Below, one piece after another: positions 56,058 to 64,000 of a stretch of 64,000 bases of DNA. The notes under the pieces are model-generated. The model had not been told where the DNA came from and did not search any database. It saw nothing but the letters and a program-made list of their open reading frames with translations. The translations under genes and the position numbers were made by a program. The DNA comes from Streptomyces sennicomposti (lineage in GTDB: Bacteria; Actinomycetota; Actinomycetes; Streptomycetales; Streptomycetaceae). How positions within the stretch are numbered: the first letter of the stretch is position 1; each line of letters begins with the position of its first letter. The stretch is taken from positions 31,726 to 95,725 of the forward strand of contig NZ_JAIOAB010000023.1 in the NCBI RefSeq assembly GCF_019890635.1, written 5' to 3'.

Positions 56058-56255
56058 GTGCCCGGCTTCCTGGAAGAGAACTCGACGGTCCCCTGCAAGG
56101 TCGTCGTCAACGACGAGGAGCAGTACTCCGTCTGGCCCGTCGACCGCGACACCCCCGACGGCTGGCACGACGAGGGCTTCACCGGCCCCCGCGCCGACTG
56201 CCTGGCCCACATCGACGAGATCTGGACCGACATGCGCCCCAAGTCCCTGCGCTGA
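56058..56255 (+). CDS. sfmF: MbtH-like protein
   Basis: A 65-residue MbtH-family protein starting at GTG 56058 behind AAGGAGGA. It keeps the family's invariant pattern: NDEEQYSVWPVDRDTPDGWH (the S-x-W and GW tryptophans) and CLAHIDEIWTDMRPKSL. MbtH proteins bind and activate NRPS adenylation domains. Here it sits in the NRPS operon between the peptidase and methyltransferase genes and probably serves the A domains of SfmA to SfmC. Confidence 0.95.
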   Translation: MPGFLEENSTVPCKVVVNDEEQYSVWPVDRDTPDGWHDEGFTGPRADCLAHIDEIWTDMRPKSLR

Positions 56256-56292
56256 CACCCGACGCCCGCCCTCTCATCCGAAAGGAAACGAC

Positions 56293-57336
56293 ATGACCGC
56301 CACCCCGCTGACGATGGACGGCCTCACCCCCATCCTGTTCGGGCACGCCTCCTTCCAGTACCTCAACGCCGGCTGCGAACTCGGCCTGTTCGAGCTGCTG
56401 CAGGACAAGCCCGACCTCGCCAAGGAGGACATCCGCCAGGAGCTGGGGCTCGCCGAGCGCGCCACCGACATCCTGCTGCTGGGCACCACCTCCCTCGGCA
56501 TCACGGTCAAGGAGGACGGCCGCTACCGCAACGCCCCGGTGATCGAGAAGCTGTTCACCGACGGCCAGTGGTCCATCTTCGCGAGCGTCGTCGCCTTCGA
56601 GGCCCACATCGTCTACGAGGCCCAGGCCGACTTCACCGAGTCCCTGCGCCAGAACACCAACGTGGGCCTGCGGCGCATCCGCGGCGTCGGCCGCGACCTG
56701 TACCACCGCTTCCACGAGAACCCCGACATCGAGCGCGTCTTCTACCGCTACATGCGCTCCTGGTCGGAGCTGTCCAACCCGTTCCTGCTGGAGAACGGCG
56801 ACTTCGGCTCGGTGCGCACGGTGGTGGACGCCGGCGGCGGCGACGCCGTCAACGCCATCGCCCTCGCCCACGCCCACCCGCACCTGAAGATCACGGTGAT
56901 GGAGATCCCCGCCTCCGGCCCCATCGCCCGCCGGCGCATCGAGGAGAACGGCCTGTCCGACCGGATCACCGTCCACGAGGGCGACATGTTCCAGGACCCG
57001 TTCCCGCAGGGCGTCGACTGCGTCCTCTTCTCCCACCAGATGGTCATCTGGGAGCCCGAGGAGAACATCGCCCTGATGAAGAAGGCGTACGAGGCGCTCG
57101 CCCCCGGCGGCCGGCTGGTGATCTTCAGCTCGGTCTCCGACGACCAGGGCGACGGGCCGCTGATGGCCGCGCTCGACAGCGTCTACTTCGCCGCGCTGCC
57201 GGCCAAGGGCGGCATGATCTACGCCTGGAAGCAGTACGAGCAGTGGCTCCAGGAGGCCGGTTTCCAGGGGGCGAAGATCACCCGCAAGGCCGACACGGGA
57301 TGGACGCCGCACGGCATCATCACGGCCGTGAAGTGA
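56293..57336 (+). CDS. sfmM3: SAM methyltransferase, SfmM3-like (probable tyrosine-derivative O-MT)
   Basis: A 347-residue class I methyltransferase with an N-terminal helical dimerisation domain and SAM motif DAGGGDAVNAIAL near residue 180. Later motifs are TVMEIPASGPIARRRIEENG, LFSHQMVIWEPEENIALMKK (His in the family's catalytic position) and PGGRLVIFSSVSDDQG. It occupies the saframycin-operon position after MbtH, where SfmM3 forms the 4-O-methyl group of the tyrosine precursor. Assigning M3 here and M2 to the next gene is by position and similarity only; the two could be reversed. A strong hairpin follows the stop. Confidence 0.82.
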   Translation: MTATPLTMDGLTPILFGHASFQYLNAGCELGLFELLQDKPDLAKEDIRQELGLAERATDILLLGTTSLGITVKEDGRYRNAPVIEKLFTDGQWSIFASVVAFEAHIVYEAQADFTESLRQNTNVGLRRIRGVGRDLYHRFHENPDIERVFYRYMRSWSELSNPFLLENGDFGSVRTVVDAGGGDAVNAIALAHAHPHLKITVMEIPASGPIARRRIEENGLSDRITVHEGDMFQDPFPQGVDCVLFSHQMVIWEPEENIALMKKAYEALAPGGRLVIFSSVSDDQGDGPLMAALDSVYFAALPAKGGMIYAWKQYEQWLQEAGFQGAKITRKADTGWTPHGIITAVK

Positions 57337-57340
57337 CCGC

Positions 57341-57377
57341 CCGGGGTGGGGCGGGGGAGCGCCCCGCCCCACCCCGG
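57341..57377 (+). terminator. Strong hairpin between sfmM3 and sfmM2
   Basis: A perfect 16-bp inverted repeat (CCGGGGTGGGGCGGGG, 5-nt loop, CCCCGCCCCACCCCGG) begins 4 bp after the sfmM3 stop. No U-tract follows and no clear promoter is visible before sfmM2, so it may attenuate rather than end the long NRPS transcript or protect its 3' end. Confidence 0.72.
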
Positions 57378-57469
57378 CCCGCACCCGATCCCCGCACGGC
57401 CGGCCAGTCGTCGCCCCGGCGTGCCCCGACCCGAGGCGCTGCGAGCAAGCGCCCGATGGGAGCCCTTCG

Positions 57470-58561
57470 ATGTCACCACACCGAGCTTCACCCACCCGTA
57501 CCCCGACGCCCGCCCCGACCCGCGCACCGGCCGCGGACGACGCCGCCGTGGCCGACCTGCTCAACGGCTTCATCGGCACCTATGTCCTCTACTCGCTGAT
57601 CAGGACCGGAGTGCTCGACCACCTGTACGACGGCCCGGGCGCGGCGGGGGGCGGCGCGGTGCCGGTCGCACGGCTGGCCGCCGACACGGGCACCGACCCC
57701 GACGTCCTCGTCCCGCTGCTGCGCTCCGCCGACCGCGCCGGGCTCCTCGCCCACGACCCGGCCCGCGCCGAGGTCGCCCCCACGTCGCGCGGCCGGCACG
57801 CCCACCGGGTGCGCGGCTACTTCACCGCCACCGTCGGCGGGTTCGGGGACGTGTTCCGCAGCCTGGACTCGCTCGCCCTCGGCCGCGACTCCTTCGCGAG
57901 CGGCGCCCTCCAGGACGGCCACCTCACCGCCCTGGGCTGCGCGCAGAACTGGACCTTCCAGAAGCCCCTGTTCGACGAGGCCACCGCCGGTTTGGCCTTC
58001 ACCCACGCCGCCGACATCGGCTGCGGGGCCGCCACCCGGCTGATCCACCTGGTGGAGTCCCGGCCCGGCACCACGGGCATCGGCGTCGACGTCAACGCCG
58101 AGGCCTGCCAGCTGGCGCGCCAGAACGTCAAGCGGGCCGGCCTGGACGACCGGATCACCATCGTCCAGGCCGACATGCTCGACGTCGTCTCCGACCCGGC
58201 GGCCTACCCGCAGGTCGCCGAGGCCGACCTGGTGACCTCCTACTTCATCCTGCACCACTTCGTGGGCGGCGAGGTCGGCGGCAGGCCCTTCCTGACCGCC
58301 TTCCGGGAGGCCTTCCCGGCGGCCCGGCACGTCGTCGTGGCCGACGGGTTCACCGAGGAGCCGGGCGAACGGGCGCCCGTCACCCCGCTGTTCACCCTGG
58401 CCTACGAGCTGTTCCACGACGTCATGGGCATCGGTCTGCAGACCCATGCCGCACAGCGCCGGCACTTCGCCGACGCCGGGTTCACCGTCCTCAGCGAGAT
58501 CGAGTTCGGGCATCCGCTGGAGTGGCTGTTCGTCCTCGGCTCGCCGCGCGAGGGGGAGTAG
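57470..58561 (+). CDS. sfmM2: SAM methyltransferase, SfmM2-like (probable tyrosine C-MT)
   Basis: A 363-residue methyltransferase. After a Pro/Ala/Thr-rich leader of about 25 residues comes a helical dimerisation domain (AVADLLNGFIGTYVLYSLIR) and a Rossmann catalytic domain with SAM motif ADIGCGAATRLIHLVES near 181, GIGVDVNAEACQLARQNVKR and DLVTSYFILHHFVG. In saframycin biosynthesis SfmM2 C-methylates tyrosine at C3. The position beside sfmM3 and SfmD fits the trio making 3-hydroxy-5-methyl-O-methyltyrosine. Assignment within the pair is tentative. Confidence 0.82.
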   Translation: MSPHRASPTRTPTPAPTRAPAADDAAVADLLNGFIGTYVLYSLIRTGVLDHLYDGPGAAGGGAVPVARLAADTGTDPDVLVPLLRSADRAGLLAHDPARAEVAPTSRGRHAHRVRGYFTATVGGFGDVFRSLDSLALGRDSFASGALQDGHLTALGCAQNWTFQKPLFDEATAGLAFTHAADIGCGAATRLIHLVESRPGTTGIGVDVNAEACQLARQNVKRAGLDDRITIVQADMLDVVSDPAAYPQVAEADLVTSYFILHHFVGGEVGGRPFLTAFREAFPAARHVVVADGFTEEPGERAPVTPLFTLAYELFHDVMGIGLQTHAAQRRHFADAGFTVLSEIEFGHPLEWLFVLGSPREGE

Positions 58562-58574
58562 GGGGGCAGGGCAC

Positions 58575-59117
58575 ATGGCGCGGCCACGCATCATCTACAT
58601 CCACGGCAACCGCACCATGCACTGGGCCACGGCCTGGACCCCGTGGCTGCGGGACGAGCTGCGCAACCTCGGCTTCGCCACCGAGTTCCAGACCTTCCCG
58701 GACTCCATCGCGGCCCGCCGGGAGTACTGGCTGGCCTTCCTGCGCGACCATCTGCGCGCCGGGCCGGACGACGTGCTGCTCGGCTGGTCCTCCGGCGCGG
58801 TCGCGGCGATCCGGTACGCCGAGCGGGAGAAGATCCGCGGCTCGGTCCTGGTGTGCCCGTACACCCGTCTCGACGACGAACTGGAGCGCGGCAGCGGCTA
58901 CTTCGACGAACCCTGGGACTGGCCGGCCGTGCGGTCCAACCAGGAGGACGTCGCCGTGTTCCACAGCGACCGCGATCCCTTCATCCCGCAGGGCCAGTTC
59001 GAGACCGTGGTCGAGGCACTGGACGCGGTCGCCTTCGAGATCCCCGGCGGCGGGCACTTCCTGCACCAGCGGGAGTTCCCCGAACTGCTGGAGTACCTGC
59101 GGCTGACCTACGGGTGA
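58575..59117 (+). CDS. Small alpha/beta hydrolase (RBBP9/YdeN-like)
   Basis: A 180-residue compact hydrolase: MARPRIIYIHGNRTMHW (HGN near the oxyanion hole), nucleophile elbow GWSSGAVAAIRYAE (Ser near residue 77), Asp in FHSDRDPFIPQG and His in GGGHFLHQRE. The length and layout match the RBBP9/YdeN serine hydrolases. It follows sfmM2 by 13 bp, so it is part of the same operon. A role in thioester proofreading or in hydrolysing an acyl group is possible but unproved. Confidence 0.88.
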   Translation: MARPRIIYIHGNRTMHWATAWTPWLRDELRNLGFATEFQTFPDSIAARREYWLAFLRDHLRAGPDDVLLGWSSGAVAAIRYAEREKIRGSVLVCPYTRLDDELERGSGYFDEPWDWPAVRSNQEDVAVFHSDRDPFIPQGQFETVVEALDAVAFEIPGGGHFLHQREFPELLEYLRLTYG

Positions 59118-59120
59118 CCC

Positions 59121-59155
59121 GTCGCGGGAACACCGCCCGGCGGTGTTCCCGCGAC
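59121..59155. terminator. Bidirectional hairpin between hydrolase and uvrA-like gene
   Basis: GTCGCGGGAACACCG (59121-59135), loop CCCGG, CGGTGTTCCCGCGAC (59141-59155): perfect 15-bp stem between convergent genes, beginning 3 bp after the hydrolase stop and ending 4 bp before the UvrA-like stop. Confidence 0.88.
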
Positions 59156-59159
59156 GCGG

Positions 59160-61628
59160 TCAGCGGGCGATCCGCGCCAGATGCCGGGCCGTGGGACTGT
59201 CCCAGTCCAGCCCGCCGCGCGGGTCTCCCTGGTGCAGCAGCCGGCCGCCCGCCGCGCCGCCGCCCGGACCCATGTCCAGGATCCAGTCGGCGCAGGCCGC
59301 GAAGTGCAGGTCGTGCTCGGCGACGACCACCGTGCTGCCGCCGTCCAGCAGCACCTCGAAGGCGTCGACCAGCACCTGCATGTCCGCCGGGTGCAGCCCG
59401 GTCACCGGCTCGTCCAGGATCACCAGCCCCCGGCTGAGCCGCTTGGCGCCCCGCATCAGCGCGGTCGCCAGCTTCAGCCGCTGCGCCTCGCCCCCGGACA
59501 GCTCGGTCGCGCTCTGCCCCAGCCGCAGATAGCCCAGGCCGACCTGGCGCATGGCGCGCAGCGCCGGCGCCACCCCGGCGTCGTCGCCGAACAGCTCCGC
59601 CGCCGTGTCCACGGTCAGGTCCAGCACCTGGTCGACCGTGTGCCCCTTGTAGGAGACGGCCAGCACCTCCGACCCGAACCGCCGCCCGTCGCAGGCCTCG
59701 CACGTCACCCACAGCGACGGCAGGAAGTGCATGTCCGCCTGCCGCTGCCCGTGCCCCTGGCACGTCTCGCAGCGGCCGCCCTCCGCGTTGAACGAGAACG
59801 ACGTGGCGGTCAGCCCGCGTGCCCTGGCCGCGTCCGTCCCGGCGAACAGCTTGCGGATCCCGTCGAACGCCTTGGTGTACGTGGCGGGGTTGGAGCGCGG
59901 GGTGCGCCCGATCGGCTCCTGGTCGACCACCACGCTCCAGGAGACCGCGTCGAGCCCGTCGATCGCGCCCACCGCCTCGCACGCCTCACCGGCCAGCGCC
60001 GCCTGCACCCCGGCCGCGAGACCGCCGTGCAGCAGACTGCTCTTGCCGCTGCCGCTCACCCCGGTGATGCAGGTGAGCCGGTTCACCGCGAACGCGGCCC
60101 GGTCCACCGACACATTGTGGACGGCGACCTTCTCCAGGGTCAGCCAGCGCGTGCCGTCGCCGACCGGGCGCGGGGAGCGGACGACGCGCCGGGCCGCCGG
60201 GTCGAGATAGCGGCCGGTGACCGAGCGCGGATGCCGGGCCAGCTCCGCCGGCGGCACGGACGCGATCAGCTCCCCGCCCTGCTGACCGGCCCCGGGACCG
60301 AGGTCCACCACCCAGTCGGCGCGCGCCACCAGCTCCGGGTCGTGCTCCACCAGGAACACGGTGTTCCCCGCGTCCCGCAGCCGCTCGAACATCGCGAACA
60401 GCGGCTCCTTGTCCGCCGGATGCAGCCCCGAACTCGGCTCGTCCAGAACGAAGACGACCCCGGTCAGCGCGGTGCTGAGCTGCGCCGCGAGCCGCGCCCG
60501 CTGCAGCTCCCCGCCGGAGAGCGAGGGAGCGTTGCGGGACAGCTGCACATGGCCGAGCCCCAGCAGGGACAGCAGATCGAGCCGGGCCGCGATCTCGGGC
60601 AGCAGGGTCTCGGCGATCTCCTGCTGGGTGCGGCCCAGCCCCTGGCCCACCCGGTCCGTCCAGGACCGCAGATCGGCCACCGGCAGACCCGTCACGTCCA
60701 CGAACGACAGCCCGGCGAGCCGCGTGGTGCGCGCCACCGGCCCGTACCCGGTGCCCTCGCACGCGGCGCACGGCACCTGCCGCATGAACTTCAGATAGCG
60801 CTGCTTGGCGGTCTCCGTCTTCGCCGCCCGGAAGAGCCGTTCGACCTCGGCGACGGCCCCGCGCAGCGGCTGCTGGTTGTCCCAGGTCCAGGAGGCGCTG
60901 GAGTTCTTGCCGGACACCTTCACGCTGACCCGGATCGCCTCGTCACCGGTCCCGTACAGCAGCGCGTCCCGGAACCGCTCGGGCAGCTCGCGCCAGGGCA
61001 CGGACAGATCGACGCCGAAGTGCCGGGCCAGCGAGGGGACCGCCGCCTGCTCGGGGGAGATCAGCTTGCCGAACCAGGGCGACGCCCCCTCCATCAGGGG
61101 CAGTTCGGGACGCGGGACGATCAGGTCCACATCGGGGTAGGGGACGCCGCCGGCGCCCAGGCAGTCCGGACAGGAGCCCTCCGGCGTGTTCTTGTCGAAG
61201 GACCTGCCGGAGACCGGGGGAGCGTCGGCGGGCCGGTCGGCGGCGAAGTGCGGGATGCGCGAGAAGAGCAGGCTCAGATAGGCGTCGAGGCCGGTCATGG
61301 TCGCGATGGTGGACCGGGAGTTGTGGTTCAGCTTGCGCTGGTCCACCGCCAGGGTGGGGGAGAGCCCCGCCACGCGCTCCACCTGCGGCCGGTCCTTGGG
61401 CGCCAGATACTGCCGCACGAACGGCGAGATGCCTTCCAGATACCGTAACTGTGCCTCCGCGTGCAGGGTGTCGATGGCGAGCGAGGATTTCCCGCTTCCG
61501 CTGACACCGGTGAACGCGACGATTTTTCCTTTCGGAATACGGACGTCGACGCCGCGGAGATTGTGCGTACGCGCCCCGGTCACCGTGATCCATTCGGTGA
61601 TCTGGTCCTCCGGAATTACTTCGACCAC
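59160..61628 (-). CDS. UvrA-like ABC protein, antibiotic self-resistance (DrrC type)
   Basis: 822 residues with two ABC ATPase modules: Walker A GVSGSGKSS near residues 39-48 and again near 522, and signatures LSGGELQR and LSGGEAQR. Cys pairs CPDCLGAGG, CAACEGTGYG and CETCQGHGQ mark the zinc modules. The stretch that forms the UvrB-binding domain in true UvrA (about 950 residues) is missing between RIPHFAADRP and DKNTPEGSCPDC. Such shortened UvrAs protect producers of DNA-binding drugs such as daunorubicin and saframycin-type alkylators. The GTG at 61628 follows the only plausible N-terminus. It has its own strong promoter. Confidence 0.93.
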   Translation of the reverse strand: MVEVIPEDQITEWITVTGARTHNLRGVDVRIPKGKIVAFTGVSGSGKSSLAIDTLHAEAQLRYLEGISPFVRQYLAPKDRPQVERVAGLSPTLAVDQRKLNHNSRSTIATMTGLDAYLSLLFSRIPHFAADRPADAPPVSGRSFDKNTPEGSCPDCLGAGGVPYPDVDLIVPRPELPLMEGASPWFGKLISPEQAAVPSLARHFGVDLSVPWRELPERFRDALLYGTGDEAIRVSVKVSGKNSSASWTWDNQQPLRGAVAEVERLFRAAKTETAKQRYLKFMRQVPCAACEGTGYGPVARTTRLAGLSFVDVTGLPVADLRSWTDRVGQGLGRTQQEIAETLLPEIAARLDLLSLLGLGHVQLSRNAPSLSGGELQRARLAAQLSTALTGVVFVLDEPSSGLHPADKEPLFAMFERLRDAGNTVFLVEHDPELVARADWVVDLGPGAGQQGGELIASVPPAELARHPRSVTGRYLDPAARRVVRSPRPVGDGTRWLTLEKVAVHNVSVDRAAFAVNRLTCITGVSGSGKSSLLHGGLAAGVQAALAGEACEAVGAIDGLDAVSWSVVVDQEPIGRTPRSNPATYTKAFDGIRKLFAGTDAARARGLTATSFSFNAEGGRCETCQGHGQRQADMHFLPSLWVTCEACDGRRFGSEVLAVSYKGHTVDQVLDLTVDTAAELFGDDAGVAPALRAMRQVGLGYLRLGQSATELSGGEAQRLKLATALMRGAKRLSRGLVILDEPVTGLHPADMQVLVDAFEVLLDGGSTVVVAEHDLHFAACADWILDMGPGGGAAGGRLLHQGDPRGGLDWDSPTARHLARIAR

Positions 61629-61674
61629 GCCGTCCTCAACTCTCCCTGTAAGCGGCCGGATCCGACGGAGGCCC

Positions 61675-61702
61675 AGTATAGGGAGGGCGTCGATTCTGTC
61701 AG
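61675..61702 (-). promoter_or_regulatory. Near-consensus vegetative promoter for the uvrA-like gene
   Basis: On the minus strand CTGACA (61702-61697), 16 bp, TATACT (61680-61675): each hexamer is one base from the sigma-70 consensus, which is rare in DNA this GC-rich. It predicts a transcript starting near 61668, about 40 nt before the GTG. The -35 coincides with the first heptamer of site E. Confidence 0.8.
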
Positions 61703-61747
61703 GAGTCTTTCGGTCATCCACCGGTCCCGGCGCCGGGCAGGCAGATT
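61696..61747 (+). promoter_or_regulatory. Operator-promoter of the right-hand methyltransferase operon (site E)
   Basis: CTGTCAG (61696-61702) and CTTTCGG (61707-61713), 11 bp apart; 28 bp later CAGATT (61742-61747), the same -10-like hexamer as before the asparagine-synthetase-like gene. The second heptamer departs from CNGNCNG at one position. The methyltransferase GTG is at 61792. Confidence 0.62.
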
Positions 61748-61791
61748 CCCTGGGGAAGGCCGGACACCGCAGCCGTACGACGGGAGGGCCC

Positions 61792-62841
61792 GTGCGCATA
61801 CTGACGGAGCAGCAAGTCGACGACGCCCGGCGCATGCGGCAGATGCTCTTCGGGCACCTCCTGTCCAGCGCCCTGTGCACGGTGGTCCGGCTCGACGTCC
61901 CGGACCTGCTCGCCGACGGCCCCAAGGACGTGGCCGAGCTGGCGGCCACCGCGGACGCGGACGTCTCCTCCCTGCGGCGTCTGCTGCGGGGACTGGCCAT
62001 GTACGGCGTCTTCGCCGAGCCCGCCGAGGGCGTGTTCGAACTGACCGCGCTCGGCCGGACCCTGTGCCGGGACGCGCCCGCCTCCGCGCGCCCCTCGGCC
62101 CTCCTGGTCTCCGGCGTCGTCGGCGCCGTGTGGGCGCGGCTGCCGCAGACCGTCCGGCGGGGCGAGCCCGCGTTCCGCGACGTATTCGGTGCCGATTTCT
62201 TCGAGTACCTGGAAAAGGAACCGGAGGTACGGGCGGCGTTCGGCGACTCCCAGGCCCAGGGGCTGGCGCTGGAACTGGACGAGATCCTGTCGGCCCTCGA
62301 TCTCGGCGGCGCCCGTATCGTGGATGTCGGGGGCGGCGACGGGGCGTTTCTCGTCGAGGCGCTGAAACGGTTTCCGGATTCCAGCGGAATCGTCTTCGAT
62401 CTGCCCGGAACCGCCGCACTGGCGGAGCGGAGAATCGCCGAAGCGGACCTGGCGGAGCGGTGCACGGTGGTCGCCGGCGACTTCTTCGACGCCGTCCCGG
62501 CCGGCGGCGACGTCTATCTGCTCTCGCACATCCTGCACGACTGGGGCGACGACGACGCACGGGCCGTTCTGCGCCGCTGCGCGGCCGCCGCGCCGCCGCA
62601 CGCCCGGCTGATCGTGGTCGACCTGGTCCTGCGCGACCACGGGGACAGCGCCGAGGGCTACGAGTACGGCGGTCTGCTGGACATGTACATGATGTCGCTG
62701 TTCGGCGGTCACGGCGGCCGGGAGCGCACCGGCGGCGAGTTCGTCCGGCTCCTGGAGTCCGCGGGCTGCGTCGACGTCCGCGTCCGCCGTCTGCCGAGCG
62801 GGATGGCCTGCGTCGAAGCGGGCTTCCCGAAGGCCGGTTGA
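61792..62841 (+). CDS. Class I SAM-dependent O-methyltransferase
   Basis: A 349-residue acetylserotonin-MT-like enzyme starting at GTG 61792 behind GGGAGGG. It has the N-terminal dimerisation domain (LFGHLLSSALCTVVRLDVPD, LRRLLRGLAMYGVFA), SAM motif IVDVGGGDGAFLVEALKRFP near 175-194, and VYLLSHILHDWGDDDARAVL with the catalytic His in HDW. The family methylates phenolic or amine groups. It is a third small-molecule methyltransferase beyond the M2/M3 pair, divergent from the resistance gene and followed 5 bp later by prephenate dehydrogenase. Confidence 0.92.
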   Translation: MRILTEQQVDDARRMRQMLFGHLLSSALCTVVRLDVPDLLADGPKDVAELAATADADVSSLRRLLRGLAMYGVFAEPAEGVFELTALGRTLCRDAPASARPSALLVSGVVGAVWARLPQTVRRGEPAFRDVFGADFFEYLEKEPEVRAAFGDSQAQGLALELDEILSALDLGGARIVDVGGGDGAFLVEALKRFPDSSGIVFDLPGTAALAERRIAEADLAERCTVVAGDFFDAVPAGGDVYLLSHILHDWGDDDARAVLRRCAAAAPPHARLIVVDLVLRDHGDSAEGYEYGGLLDMYMMSLFGGHGGRERTGGEFVRLLESAGCVDVRVRRLPSGMACVEAGFPKAG

Positions 62842-62846
62842 GGCCG

Positions 62847-63998
62847 GTGCGCTCGGCGCTGATCGTCGGCACCGGCTGCGTCGGCACCTCCGTGGCGCTG
62901 GCCCTGCGCGCGGCGGGCGTGACCGTGCACCTCGCGGACGGCGACCGCAACGCCCTGCGCGTCGCCGTCTCCCTGGGCGCCGGCTCCGCCGAACCGCCGG
63001 CCGCACCGCCCGATGTGGCCGTGCTCGACGTGCCCCCGGACGACGTCGCCCCGACCCTCGGCCGCCTGCAGAAGACGGGTGCGGCCCGGTCGTACACCGA
63101 TGTGGCGGGCATCAAACTGCGGCCCCAGCGCGAGGCGTTGCGGGCCTCCTGCGACATGACCCGCTACGTCGGCGGCCACCCGATGGCGGAACCGGAGCAC
63201 ACCGGAGCGCTGGCCGCCCGCGAGGACCTCCTCCGCGACCGGCCCTGGGCGCTCACGCCCACCGAGGCCACCGGCACCCGGGCCCTGAACGACGTGCTGG
63301 AACTCGTCGCCCTCTGCGGGGCGACACCCGTCCTCGTGGACGCCGCGCGCCATGACGACATCGTCGCCAGGACTATACACCTACCTTACTTGCTGCAGGA
63401 GTTGATGTCCGAGGACGCGGCCGTTCGCCATCCGCTCGCCGACCGGGGCCTCCCTCCCGCCCGCCCGGCGTCTCCCGCCCCGGAGCCCTGGGGCGCCCTC
63501 CTCGCGGGGAACGCGGACGCGGTCCTGCGCCACCTCGGCGCCCTGGACGCCGGCATCCACGAGGCCATGGCGGCGCTGGAGCCCTTCGCCTCGGCCGAGG
63601 CCGGTACCGAGACCGGCCTCGGTACCGAGACCGAGACGGAGACCGAGACCGACGCCGAGCGCGCCGCGCCGGCCCTGCGGCGTCTGCACGCCCTCCTCGC
63701 CAGAGGAGCCGAACGGCCCGCGCCGACGCCCGTGCGCGCCGTCGGCACGGTCGCGGTCACCGTACGCGACGCCCCCGGGGAACTGGCCCGGCTCTTCGCG
63801 GACGTGGCCGCCGAGGGCGTCAGCGTCAGGGACGTCGCGATCGAGCACGGGCCCGACCACCTGCTCGGCACCGCCGAACTGCTCGTCGGCCCCGCCCGGG
63901 CGGCGGAGCTGGCCGCGGCGCTGCGCGCCCGCGGCTGGCCGGCGCGGCTCGCGCGCTCCGCCCCCGTCCGGCCCGATCCCCTGAAGGAGTTGACGTGA
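62847..63998 (+). CDS. Prephenate dehydrogenase with C-terminal ACT domain
   Basis: 383 residues starting at GTG 62847 (a TTG at 62838 is possible). It has an N-terminal NAD motif GTGCVGTS, the prephenate-dehydrogenase pattern YTDVAGIKLRPQREAL and YVGGHPMAEPEHTG with the conserved His-Pro-Met, and the helical dimer domain (LLQELMSEDAAVRHPLADRG). A C-terminal ACT domain (VTVRDAPGELARLFADVAAE) follows an acidic Thr/Glu repeat (residues about 250-270). It makes 4-hydroxyphenylpyruvate for tyrosine, the precursor of both aromatic rings of a saframycin-type product. Its stop overlaps the next start. Confidence 0.9.
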   Translation: MRSALIVGTGCVGTSVALALRAAGVTVHLADGDRNALRVAVSLGAGSAEPPAAPPDVAVLDVPPDDVAPTLGRLQKTGAARSYTDVAGIKLRPQREALRASCDMTRYVGGHPMAEPEHTGALAAREDLLRDRPWALTPTEATGTRALNDVLELVALCGATPVLVDAARHDDIVARTIHLPYLLQELMSEDAAVRHPLADRGLPPARPASPAPEPWGALLAGNADAVLRHLGALDAGIHEAMAALEPFASAEAGTETGLGTETETETETDAERAAPALRRLHALLARGAERPAPTPVRAVGTVAVTVRDAPGELARLFADVAAEGVSVRDVAIEHGPDHLLGTAELLVGPARAAELAAALRARGWPARLARSAPVRPDPLKELT

Positions 63999-64000
63999 CG
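63995..64000 (+). CDS. Start of a further cluster gene, cut by window edge
   Basis: AAGGAG (63984-63989) lies 5 bp before a GTG at 63995 that overlaps the prephenate dehydrogenase stop (GTGA), the same coupling used throughout the cluster. Only two codons are inside the window, so the product cannot be named; the cluster continues rightward. Confidence 0.55.

Overview
The DNA is very GC-rich, with strong third-position GC bias, frequent GTG starts and GTGA/ATGA stop-start overlaps. SARP, TetR, MarR and BlaI/M56 regulators are present. This points to an actinomycete, most likely Streptomyces or a close relative (inferred from composition and gene content only).

Positions 1 to about 20000 hold ordinary chromosomal genes: a flotillin cut by the window edge with an OB-fold partner, an esterase, an FMN reductase with a divergent TetR regulator, an FAD monooxygenase with a TetR regulator and a three-copy operator, a LacI regulator, thioredoxin, a disulfide-reductase-family flavoprotein, peptide deformylase, a BlaI/M56 pair, a small TPR protein, pirin, an amidohydrolase with a divergent MarR regulator, an XRE regulator with a divergent SDR, and two hypothetical proteins.

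From about 20000 to the right edge lies most of a biosynthetic gene cluster of the saframycin (tetrahydroisoquinoline) type. Its core is the three-protein NRPS AL-ACP-C-A-PCP / C-A-PCP / C-A-PCP-RE at 39464-52526 (sfmA, sfmB, sfmC-like). It is followed by an SfmD-type haem tyrosine hydroxylase with the HxxxC haem-attachment motif, an SfmE-type membrane M28 peptidase, an MbtH protein and two methyltransferases. In the characterised saframycin pathway these supply 3-hydroxy-5-methyl-O-methyltyrosine, assemble an N-acylated peptide released as an aldehyde, and let the last module work iteratively as a Pictet-Spenglerase. Upstream are three BBE-type flavin oxidases (one with a Tat signal, SfmCy2-like), a P450, a flavin monooxygenase, an MFS exporter, an NTF2-like protein, three PNPOx-type split-barrel domains (one fused to a methyltransferase) and a further methyltransferase. 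Downstream are an alpha/beta hydrolase, a UvrA-like self-resistance protein, another methyltransferase and a prephenate dehydrogenase. The cluster runs off the right edge: another gene begins at 63995.

Regulation can partly be read from the DNA. Two classes of 11-bp-phased direct repeats are visible. One class, (CNGNCNG)-N4-(CNGNCNG)-N28-(-10), precedes the P450 operon, the BBE3 operon, the NTF2 operon, the methyltransferase-NRPS operon and the right-hand methyltransferase operon. The pair in front of the P450 operon is also 28 bp from a -10-like hexamer on the other strand, facing the divergent BBE1 gene. The second class, GGGAACG repeats ending 8 bp before a -10-like hexamer (the usual SARP arrangement), precedes the asparagine-synthetase-like gene and a 50-residue secreted-peptide gene. 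Two regulator genes lie at the left end: a large SARP/NB-ARC/TPR protein and a winged-helix protein. uvrA has its own near-consensus promoter.

The most unusual feature is a 1281-bp segment that reads identically in sfmA and sfmB. It covers almost all of both adenylation domains, has codon use unlike its flanks, and makes the hand-read specificity residues of the two modules the same. All assignments rest on reading the sequence; no database search or computation was run.
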